Source: Belliella kenyensis (GTDB taxonomy: Bacteria; Bacteroidota; Bacteroidia; Cytophagales; Cyclobacteriaceae). Taken from it: a stretch of 64,000 bases of DNA. Where the stretch lies: contig NZ_JAKZGR010000011.1 of assembly GCF_022549675.1 (NCBI RefSeq), positions 62,001 to 126,000 of the forward strand. The letters are read 5' to 3'. Shown here piece after piece: positions 9,053-15,668 of the stretch. The notes under the pieces are model-generated. The model did no database searches, was not told where the DNA came from, and worked only from the letters and a program-made list of their open reading frames with translations. Made by a program: the position numbers and the translations under genes. The first letter of the stretch is position 1; every line of letters starts with the position of its first letter.

Positions 9053-9829
9053 TTACCAAATCAGTGGTTCTTTATTTAAAAAAGCTGAAATTCCCTGTTT
9101 ACAATCCTGAGATTCTCTAGCTTTTGCATTCATCTCTGCTGCGTAGCTCAATCCTGCCTCTAAAGACATTTCTTGAACCTCGGCTATCATTTGCTTGGTC
9201 ATTCCCATCGCTACGCCAGAGTTTTGGGTGATTAATTTCTGCGCAAAATCATACACGCTTTGCTCAAGTTGATCTGCTTCTGTGAGCCAATTGATCAATC
9301 CAAAGTCTTGAGCTTCTTTTGCAGTCAAGAGTTCAGCTCCTAAAAGCAATTGCTTTGCTTTGCCTTCCCCAATTTTACGAAGCAAAAAAACCTTCACAAT
9401 AGCTGGAACAAAACCTATCTTGACCTCGGTATAGCCAAATTTCGCCTCTGGAACAGCATATGCAAAATCGCAAACAGTCACTAGCCCACAACCACCAGCA
9501 AGGGCATGTCCTTGCACCTGAGCTATGACTACTTTTTGAGAAGTATAAATTTGTTGAAAGAGCTCCTTCAAATGATTGCTATCTGCTAAGTTTTCTTCAA
9601 AAGAGTTGGATTGGAGTTGTTGCAAGGAAGCAAGGTCAGCTCCCGAACAAAAGACCTTTCCTTCCGCTCTGATTACGATGACTTTGACTGCATCATCAGT
9701 CTCAAATTCTGAAAAAATAGACCTCATCTCGCTCACCATCTCTTGATTCAAAGCATTTCGCTTTTCTGGTCGATTGAGAGTCAAATATCCAATTCTTTCG
9801 AAGATGTGAGATGATACAGCTTGTTCCAT
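9053..9829 (-). CDS. Enoyl-CoA hydratase/isomerase family protein
   Basis: A 258-residue crotonase-fold enzyme. Oxyanion-hole segments FCSGADLASLQQL (about 60-72) and GHALAGGCGLVTVCDFAYA (about 107-125) are intact, as is the TLNRPEKRNALN start. A glutamate at the position of a hydratase catalytic residue is in KFGYTEVKIGFVPA. Overall it is closest in look to methylglutaconyl-CoA hydratases (LiuC-like), which serve leucine degradation, but that is a weak guess; a general fatty-acyl enoyl-CoA hydratase fits too. It is the first gene of the tight minus-strand run that ends with sua5. Confidence 0.88.
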   Translation of the reverse strand: MEQAVSSHIFERIGYLTLNRPEKRNALNQEMVSEMRSIFSEFETDDAVKVIVIRAEGKVFCSGADLASLQQLQSNSFEENLADSNHLKELFQQIYTSQKVVIAQVQGHALAGGCGLVTVCDFAYAVPEAKFGYTEVKIGFVPAIVKVFLLRKIGEGKAKQLLLGAELLTAKEAQDFGLINWLTEADQLEQSVYDFAQKLITQNSGVAMGMTKQMIAEVQEMSLEAGLSYAAEMNAKARESQDCKQGISAFLNKEPLIW

Positions 9830-9909
9830 GAGATAAATTAATTTTTTGGGTTTATAAAAATAGCATTTCTTACAATATATAGCCGTTTTCTTGCCAATCC
9901 AAAGTAAAG

Positions 9910-11853
9910 TTATTTAAAAACGTATCGCACTGCCCCAGGTTGTTCTTTATCTAATCTAATAACTGGCTCCCAGTTTCCCTCTACCCAAAGGAACTTTTCT
10001 TGCATTTTAGAATCAATTGAATTTACATGACCATTTTCAAAAGAAATACTTCCAAGTCCGCTAGGCAAAAAGACTTTCAAAGAATCACCTTTAACAAAAG
10101 CTGACAAAGCTTGTCTATTTTTCATATGCTGATCTCTGTGGGGAAATACTTTAAATGAAAGCTCGTCTATTCCTACATTGTAGTCAAAATAATAGCTATC
10201 CCCGAAATCCATTGCATAGCCACTACTCCTAATGTCATATATCAAGACTTCTATAGGCTTTGCTTTGAAAGCACTGATAAAGTTAATCACCCCTATCAAT
10301 CCCAAAAAAAACATAACGCCATATAGTTTCCATTTCTTTGGCTTCAATGTTATCATCAACATTAGTGTCAGCACAATCCAATAAATGAACATAAAACATT
10401 CAGAAACATATATCTCTGACTTAGCAAAAGGAAGGTCTTGAATTTTAAAAATCATGGAATTGACTGCAAAGATCAATAATTCAGAAAAATACACTAACAC
10501 ATCCTTCAAAAATGGAACGTCGGCAAAGAGTAGCATGGGAATACCTATAGCCATAATTAAAAATGCTCCTGGTATTGCAATTAAGTTTGTTACTAAAAAG
10601 TAATTTGGAAACAAATGAAAATAGTATGCCGACAAGGGGAAAGTTGCGATCTGAGCAGCAAAACCAACCATACTGATCTGCCATATATACTCTACAATCC
10701 TATGTTTAGGAATCCATAACTTCACCAAAATAGGATGGATAATCAAAATCCCCAAGAGTGCCAAATAGGATAACTGAAAACCTACAGCAAATATCAAGAA
10801 GGGATCGTAAACCAATAAAATAAGTGCTGAAAGTGCTACTGCATTGAAAATAGAAGGATTTCTTGACTTCATCTGAGCTAAGGCCATGAGTGTAAACATG
10901 GTGGCTGAACGCATGACAGATGGAGACATGCCTGTGACCAGGGCATAACTCCAAATGATCAAAATAATAATGCTTAAATAAATAATTCTCCATGCCAATT
11001 TCATTTTATAAGGCTTGAAAAATAAGAAGAAAAAGCCATAAATAATCCCCACATGTAATCCTGAAACAGCCAAAACATGCATTGCTCCAGCGGAAGCATA
11101 GGCATCACCAACTTCCTTGTCCAATTTTTTTTTCTGTCCTAGTAACAAAGCACCTCCTACTTGACTTGCAGCCCCATCCTCAAATCTGGACTGAATGTAC
11201 GCTAACCTTGAGGCCCGTATTTTGACAAAATAGTCACTGATTGGCTGGATAGCTTGGTATCCAATTATCCTCACATTTTCCCTCGCAAAATGCCTGTGAG
11301 TAATTTGCTGCCTATTCATATAAGTGAAATAATCAAACTCCGAAGGATTGGATGGTGGTAAGATAAGCTCAGGTGAACCTGATACATAAATAATGGTACC
11401 AGGCTGTAAAGTATCTTTATGGGTATGGTAGAGCAAAAGATCACCAGTTGCCTTCAAAAACTCATTCTCTGAATTGATAATAGCCAAAATTTTGAGCTTA
11501 TTGGCTTTGGAATTTTGCTTCTTTTCATCAATATCTAGTATTACTCCTATATACCCAACGATCTCTTCTTCATAAAAAGACAGGTGCTTGGAATCATTTC
11601 TATAATCTTTGTAATACATGGAAAGATAGCCCAACAAAACAAGCTGTAAAAAGACTAAGATCGATATCAAAACTTGCTGATTGAACCTCCTATTCAGCCT
11701 ATTGAATACAACTAATATGGCATACAACAAATATGTACTCACGAGTAGCACCCAAACCAGCTGTGCATGCATTGCTCCAAATAGGGTATAGCAGAGAATG
11801 CCACCCAGAAACATCAGAAGGTATCTTAAAAATGGAAACTCACTAAAAATCAT
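9910..11853 (-). CDS. comEC: ComEC/Rec2-family membrane protein
   Basis: A 647-residue polytopic membrane protein. An N-terminal pair of TM helices is followed by an OB-like DUF4131 segment (about 90-190, with YVSGSPELILPPSNPSEFDY). Then comes the Competence domain, with its signature HVLAVSGLHVGIIYG (about 260-275) and MSPSVMRSATMFTLMAL. ComEC forms the inner-membrane channel for single-stranded DNA in natural transformation. The C-terminal metallo-beta-lactamase domain found in the long forms is missing; the protein ends in a short soluble beta-rich tail, as usual for Bacteroidota versions. It is transcribed away from phoH and followed by an 80-nt gap. Confidence 0.92.
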   Translation of the reverse strand: MIFSEFPFLRYLLMFLGGILCYTLFGAMHAQLVWVLLVSTYLLYAILVVFNRLNRRFNQQVLISILVFLQLVLLGYLSMYYKDYRNDSKHLSFYEEEIVGYIGVILDIDEKKQNSKANKLKILAIINSENEFLKATGDLLLYHTHKDTLQPGTIIYVSGSPELILPPSNPSEFDYFTYMNRQQITHRHFARENVRIIGYQAIQPISDYFVKIRASRLAYIQSRFEDGAASQVGGALLLGQKKKLDKEVGDAYASAGAMHVLAVSGLHVGIIYGFFFLFFKPYKMKLAWRIIYLSIIILIIWSYALVTGMSPSVMRSATMFTLMALAQMKSRNPSIFNAVALSALILLVYDPFLIFAVGFQLSYLALLGILIIHPILVKLWIPKHRIVEYIWQISMVGFAAQIATFPLSAYYFHLFPNYFLVTNLIAIPGAFLIMAIGIPMLLFADVPFLKDVLVYFSELLIFAVNSMIFKIQDLPFAKSEIYVSECFMFIYWIVLTLMLMITLKPKKWKLYGVMFFLGLIGVINFISAFKAKPIEVLIYDIRSSGYAMDFGDSYYFDYNVGIDELSFKVFPHRDQHMKNRQALSAFVKGDSLKVFLPSGLGSISFENGHVNSIDSKMQEKFLWVEGNWEPVIRLDKEQPGAVRYVFK

Positions 11854-11879
11854 ATCAATAAGCTTTCCGAAAATTTAAA

Positions 11880-11914
11880 AAATAAAAAAGAAAAAGGGAG
11901 CATTTGCTCCCTTT
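11880..11914 (-). terminator. Rho-independent terminator
   Basis: A nine-pair stem (11893-11901 within aaagggagc, with gctcccttt at 11906-11914) and an ATTT loop are followed on the minus strand by a T-rich run. It ends transcription of the outer-membrane protein gene that starts at 12501. Confidence 0.85.
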
Positions 11915-11943
11915 CAATATCAAGATTAGTCGACTAATTTGTA

Positions 11944-12501
11944 TTAAAATCTATATCCAATAGAAAAACCAGCTTTGAACTCTATAGCAGAGAATCTATT
12001 TGCTGCATCAGAACCAAAACCTCTTGCTATAGAGGCGTAAGGCCCCATGGCAAACTGCTCATTGAACACCCATTTGTATCCACCCCCTAGTCCTAGGATA
12101 GCACTATTCAAGTTGGTAACTAATGGTGCAGATTGAGCTACAGTCTCTGTAAAATCTCCGAATCTATATTTAAAAAACGGGAACACATACATCTGACCTT
12201 GAGTAGGACTATCAAAATAGAAATTATAAGCTACTTGGAGTGCAGTTGCATTGAAGTCCCTGCCATCAGAAGTGGACACATAGCCAAATCGGTCATTAAA
12301 ATGACCTTCTACACTGATTGACTGATCTCTTCCAATAAAGTGCTCATAACCTAACTCTACTGATCCTAGTAGAATGGTATTTAGGAAGTTCAGCTTTACT
12401 TCTCCAATACTATGATCTCTAACATCTTGAGACATTCCTTGAGCAAATCCTACTGTTGAAACAAATGATAGCGCCAAAACTGCTAGTATTACTTTTTTCA
12501 T
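11944..12501 (-). CDS. Small outer-membrane beta-barrel protein
   Basis: 185 residues starting with a clean Sec signal peptide (MKKVILAVLALSFVSTVGFAQ). The mature part alternates hydrophobic and polar residues in strand-sized pieces (NTILLGSVELGYEHFI; ATALQVAYNFYF; NSAILGLGGGYKWVF) and ends in FSIGYRF, the aromatic-terminated last strand expected of BAM substrates. This suggests an 8-stranded barrel in the outer membrane; the role is unknown. I start it at the ATG at 12501; the open frame upstream lacks a signal peptide and runs into the acetyltransferase gene. Confidence 0.8.
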   Translation of the reverse strand: MKKVILAVLALSFVSTVGFAQGMSQDVRDHSIGEVKLNFLNTILLGSVELGYEHFIGRDQSISVEGHFNDRFGYVSTSDGRDFNATALQVAYNFYFDSPTQGQMYVFPFFKYRFGDFTETVAQSAPLVTNLNSAILGLGGGYKWVFNEQFAMGPYASIARGFGSDAANRFSAIEFKAGFSIGYRF

Positions 12502-12532
12502 GATTATAAAATTGTTTAAAAACTTTTCAAAA

Positions 12533-12970
12533 TTACAAATATCTTTCCATTTGATAATGCATAATATTACACTCTTCAAAGATCTCGCCAACTTTTTCAA
12601 ATCCAAATTTTGAATAAAGTGGCATCGCTGTCAATTGCGCATGCATGTAAAGAAGCTTTCCTTTGGCTTCATTGACTGTCCCTATGTCATCAATCACCGC
12701 TTGCACCAGTGCCTGCCCTACTCCTTTGCCTCTCGCCCCCTTAAGAACCGCAAATCTTTCAAGTTTCACACCATTTTTGGTAAATCTCCATCTTGCAGTT
12801 CCAGAAGGAACTCCATCTAATTTGGCTATAAAATGAGTCGAACTCTCTTCGAACTCATCATACTCTTCATCAGGACTTACATTTTGTTCTTCTACAAATA
12901 CGATCTTTCTGATCTCAAAGATTTCCTCAAGTTCCCTCTTATTCTGAACCTTTTCTACGGTAATACTCAT
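12533..12970 (-). CDS. GNAT-family N-acetyltransferase
   Basis: About 145 residues (MSITVEKVQNKREL start). It shows the ElaA/GNAT layout: EIRKIVFVEEQNVSPDEEYD at the N-terminus, the acetyl-CoA loop RFAVLKGARGKGVGQALVQ (R/Q-x-x-G-x-G/A form, about 68-86), and a C-terminal YSKFGFEKVGEIFEECNI. It acetylates a small molecule or protein amine; the substrate is unknown. Its first 32 nt overlap the 3' end of phoH in another frame, so the two are likely cotranscribed and coupled. An in-frame ATG at 12982 is an alternative start. Confidence 0.88.
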   Translation of the reverse strand: MSITVEKVQNKRELEEIFEIRKIVFVEEQNVSPDEEYDEFEESSTHFIAKLDGVPSGTARWRFTKNGVKLERFAVLKGARGKGVGQALVQAVIDDIGTVNEAKGKLLYMHAQLTAMPLYSKFGFEKVGEIFEECNIMHYQMERYL

Positions 12971-13928
12971 CTTTAATTTCATTTTTTTCTGATTCTGACT
13001 TCTCATAGGCTTCAATGATTGCCTTGACAAGCTTATGCCTGATCACATCTTTGCCGCTTAAGTTTACTACACCGATTCCCTTGACATCCTTGAGAACTTT
13101 GAGCGATTCAGAAAGTCCTGACTTCTGACGTTTAGGAAGATCTACTTGAGATTGATCTCCTGTGATGATAACTTTAGAATTAGGTCCCATTCTAGTTAAG
13201 AACATTTTGATTTGTTCGCTAGTGGTATTTTGCGCTTCATCCAAAAGGACAAAAGCATCATGGAGTGTTCTTCCTCTCATGTATGCCAAAGGCGCAATCT
13301 CTATCACGCGAGTTTCTTGATAAAACTTCAGCTTCTCTGAAGGCACCATATCACTTAAGGCATCATAAATAGGTCTCAAGTATGGATCGAGCTTCTCTTG
13401 TAAATCCCCCGGCAGGAAGCCTAGGTTTTCTCCAGCCTCCACAGCGGGTCTGGTAATGATGATTCTCTTGACTTCTCTATTTTTCAAAGCCCTTACGGCA
13501 AGTGCTACTGCAATGTATGTTTTACCTGTCCCTGCGGGTCCAAGGGCAAATACCAAGTCATTTTTGAAACATGCTTCTACTAATTTCCGCTGATTGGCAG
13601 ATTTTGGCTTGACAACAAGCCCTTTGTTCCCGTATACGATGACATCATTTTTTTGATTTTCTTCAAAAGGAACACCTTCCATTGAAATATAATCTTTTAC
13701 TTGATCAGGCGTGATATGGCCAAATCTGTGATAATGCTGCAAAAGCATATTGATAATATCATTGATCCTTAAAATTTCAGGAGCACGACCTTGAATCCTA
13801 ATCTCATTGCCACGAGATACAATTTTACTTTCTGGAAATGCAGCCGCTATCTGGCGAACATTTTCATTTCCCGAACCTAAAAAGTCCAAAAGGGAAATAT
13901 TTTCTAGTGTGATGACCTTTTCTACCAA
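12939..13928 (-). CDS. PhoH-family ATPase
   Basis: A 329-residue cytoplasmic ATPase. An N-terminal KH-like segment (SRGNEIRIQGRAPEILRIND, about 38-57) precedes the ATPase core with Walker A GPAGTGKT (about 134-141), RPAVEAGENLGFLPGD and Walker B FVLLDEAQNTT (about 232-242), then TGDQSQVDLPKRQKSGL. PhoH/YbeZ proteins partner with the endoribonuclease YbeY in RNA metabolism (family knowledge). The start is a TTG at 13928 (TTG-GTA-GAA-AAG): no in-frame ATG exists between the upstream stop and a point well inside the conserved N-terminus, so a TTG start is the most reasonable reading. Confidence 0.93.
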   Translation of the reverse strand: MVEKVITLENISLLDFLGSGNENVRQIAAAFPESKIVSRGNEIRIQGRAPEILRINDIINMLLQHYHRFGHITPDQVKDYISMEGVPFEENQKNDVIVYGNKGLVVKPKSANQRKLVEACFKNDLVFALGPAGTGKTYIAVALAVRALKNREVKRIIITRPAVEAGENLGFLPGDLQEKLDPYLRPIYDALSDMVPSEKLKFYQETRVIEIAPLAYMRGRTLHDAFVLLDEAQNTTSEQIKMFLTRMGPNSKVIITGDQSQVDLPKRQKSGLSESLKVLKDVKGIGVVNLSGKDVIRHKLVKAIIEAYEKSESEKNEIKDEYYRRKGSE

Positions 13929-13978
13929 TCTATTGAATTTGATTTTAGAGTTTGTTTAAGGTGTAAGGATAAAATCCC

Positions 13979-13986
13979 TATTTTTG
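13979..13986 (+). promoter_or_regulatory. Possible -7 promoter element for the SAM hydrolase gene
   Basis: TATTTTTG matches the Bacteroidota -7 consensus TAnnTTTG exactly and lies 45 nt upstream of the ATG at 14032. A TTG at the expected -33 spacing is not clear, so this is a weak call. Confidence 0.35.
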
Positions 13987-14031
13987 TTCATACCTTCTAC
14001 AAAAATATAAAATTTTAATTGACTTGCTTAT

Positions 14032-14808
14032 ATGGCTTTGGTAACATTCATTTCAGATTTCGGATACAGTGACTATTACGTACCTGCTGTAAAGGCTAAA
14101 ATGTTATCTATCAATCCTCAGCTAAATATTGTCGATATCTCACACAGCATCAACACTTATGATATTGCTCATGCGGGCTTTATTTTAAGATCTGTTTTTA
14201 GGGATTTCCCTAAAGGTACTGTTCATTTGGTAGCAATGAATGGCACAAGCCACATGAATGATGGCTACATTGGAATCAAATTGGAAGAGCATATCTTCAT
14301 AGGTCCTAACAATGGCGTCCTTAGCCTTCTAGCCGATCATGACCCCGGGATAATCGTACAGTTTGCAGACATTCATCTCAAAGATAGCACTTTCCCTACC
14401 AAGGATATCTTGGCACCTATCGCTGCAAAGGTAGCCTCTGGCGCAGCGATCCATGATTTTGGTGGACCATTGAATCAGATAAAGAAAATGCTACCTAGGC
14501 AATTTAAAGCCTCCAAAAAGCAAATTGTAGGTCATGTCATTCGGGTAGATAACTACGGGAACTTGATTACCAATATCAGAAAAGATGTCTTTGATCAGCT
14601 AAATCCTGGAAGGTTCAGCATCGAGTTCAGTAGAGAAAAGTTACTTAAGATTAATAAATCCTACGACAACGTAGAAGCTGGAGATTGCTTTGCTTTCTTT
14701 AATAGCCTAGAGCTATTAGAGATAGGTATCAACCATGGACATGGCTCTGAACTTCTTGGGCTAAGACTTGATACTCCAATTTATATCAACTTTGAAATCG
14801 AAAGTTAA
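14032..14808 (+). CDS. S-adenosyl-L-methionine hydroxide adenosyltransferase (DUF62)
   Basis: 258 residues of the SAM-dependent chlorinase/fluorinase superfamily. Motifs seen: the N-terminal FISDFGYSDYYVPAVKAKML (about 5-24), DISHSINTYDIAHAGFIL, FIGPNNGVLSLL (about 89-100), and the C-terminal domain motif RVDNYGNLITNI (about 170-181). The large N-terminal loop typical of true fluorinases is not evident, so the ordinary SAM hydrolase activity (SAM to adenosine and methionine) is the likely one. It is followed after one base by a small monooxygenase-fold gene. Confidence 0.92.
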   Translation: MALVTFISDFGYSDYYVPAVKAKMLSINPQLNIVDISHSINTYDIAHAGFILRSVFRDFPKGTVHLVAMNGTSHMNDGYIGIKLEEHIFIGPNNGVLSLLADHDPGIIVQFADIHLKDSTFPTKDILAPIAAKVASGAAIHDFGGPLNQIKKMLPRQFKASKKQIVGHVIRVDNYGNLITNIRKDVFDQLNPGRFSIEFSREKLLKINKSYDNVEAGDCFAFFNSLELLEIGINHGHGSELLGLRLDTPIYINFEIES

Positions 14809-14809
14809 G

Positions 14810-15106
14810 ATGCTGATACGGGTAGTGCGAATGACTTTCCAAGAAAATAAGGTGGAGGAATTTTTAGAAAACTTTCACGCTAACATGGGAAAAATAAGAG
14901 ATTTCCCAGGTTGTCAACACTTGGAACTCTGGCAAGATGAAAATTTCAAAAATATTTTCATTACTTACAGCATTTGGACAGATGAGAAGGCTTTGAATCA
15001 ATATCGTGATTCTGAATTATTTAAGTCAGTATGGTCTGCTACAAAGATATTGTTTGCTGAAAAACCTTTGGCCTTTAGCTCAAAAAAAATCATCAAACTA
15101 GTATAA
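14810..15106 (+). CDS. Antibiotic-biosynthesis-monooxygenase (ABM) fold protein
   Basis: 98 residues, a single dimeric alpha/beta-barrel (ABM) domain: MLIRVVRMTFQENKVEEFLENF, PGCQHLELWQDENFKNIFITYSIWTDEKALNQYRDSELFKSVW. Members include quinol monooxygenases and haem-degrading enzymes; nothing here fixes the substrate. The ATG at 14810 is one base past the upstream stop, giving tight coupling to the SAM hydrolase gene, so I prefer it to the earlier in-frame start at 14768 inside that gene. Confidence 0.8.
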   Translation: MLIRVVRMTFQENKVEEFLENFHANMGKIRDFPGCQHLELWQDENFKNIFITYSIWTDEKALNQYRDSELFKSVWSATKILFAEKPLAFSSKKIIKLV

Positions 15107-15110
15107 AGGG

Positions 15111-15142
15111 CTTGCAAGAAAAAAAAATAGTGTTCATATTTG
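15111..15142 (+). promoter_or_regulatory. Promoter of the tRNA-Leu gene
   Basis: A TTG-containing -33 element (CTTG 15111-15114), 20 nt of spacing and a -7 element CATATTTG (15135-15142; 7 of 8 to TAnnTTTG). The spacing matches the Bacteroidota primary-sigma promoter. Expected start about 15149, giving a roughly 38-nt leader before the tRNA. Confidence 0.6.
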
Positions 15143-15144
15143 CA

Positions 15145-15182
15145 TCCCGTTCAGCAAGGAACGGGACGATTCGCTAGAATCG
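15145..15182 (+). other. Two consecutive hairpins in the tRNA-Leu 5' leader
   Basis: cccgttc/gaacggg (15146-15152 with 15159-15165, extended by a T-A pair) is followed at once by a perfect cgattc/gaatcg stem (15167-15172 with 15177-15182). They fill nearly all the space between promoter and mature tRNA. There is no T-run, so they are not terminators. Confidence 0.6.
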
Positions 15183-15187
15183 CACAA

Positions 15188-15269
15188 GCCCAGGTGGCGG
15201 AATTGGTAGACGCGTTGGTCTCAAACACCAATGCCTTCGGGCGTGCCGGTTCGACTCCGGCCCTGGGTA
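15188..15269 (+). tRNA. tRNA-Leu (anticodon CAA)
   Basis: An 82-nt class II tRNA folded by eye. Acceptor gcccagg/cctgggt with a G-U closing pair; D arm gcg...cgc; anticodon stem ttggt/accaa around loop ctcaaac, giving anticodon CAA for UUG codons; long variable arm tgccttcgggcgt; T arm gccgg-ttcgact-ccggc; discriminator A. The 3' CCA is not encoded. It is followed 5 nt later by a terminator, so it is a single-tRNA transcript. Confidence 0.97.
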
Positions 15270-15274
15270 CAGAA

Positions 15275-15302
15275 AGACTCACAGAAATGTGGGTCTTTTT
15301 TT
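15275..15302 (+). terminator. Rho-independent terminator of tRNA-Leu
   Basis: Stem agactcaca/tgtgggtct (15275-15283 with 15288-15296, one G-U pair), GAAA loop, then a T run to 15302. Confidence 0.88.
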
Positions 15303-15668
15303 ATGGCTATAAAAAAAACCCAATTTTGGCTAAATAGTCTCCGACATCAAGATCTTCTTCATCTTTTAAATTAGTTTCAATTAGAAGCACTTTTTGGAGA
15401 ATAAATATCGACAATAGTTGAATACATAATTAAATACTATATACATAGGTCACTTTTTTGCTTAAAAAGCCTACTTCCGTCTTACTAAAAATCTACTAAT
15501 ATTTAGAAATTTGTTTTCTGTAATTATTTCAAAATCAGTAGGTTAAAATTTTAATTATAGTTTTTGTTTCTACTTTCTACTTCTACTTGCTTTCGTTAAT
15601 CGATATCATGACTCTAATTTTATCATCGCCTAAAAAGAGAATTATTTTAACCAAACTAACCTAAAAAG
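15303..15668. other. AT-rich intergenic region upstream of susC
   Basis: 366 nt without a supported gene. It is AT-rich. A GAAATTTG around 15507-15514 is one mismatch from the -7 consensus. No clear promoter with both elements, hairpin or riboswitch fold was found by eye. Confidence 0.5.

Noticed and set aside
14032-14808. Fluorinase or chlorinase
   Set aside because: The halogenase-specific insertion is not evident; the sequence fits the common SAM hydrolase group.
15140-15337. 65-codon plus-strand frame over the tRNA-Leu gene
   Set aside because: It runs straight through the tRNA and its terminator and has no protein-like features.
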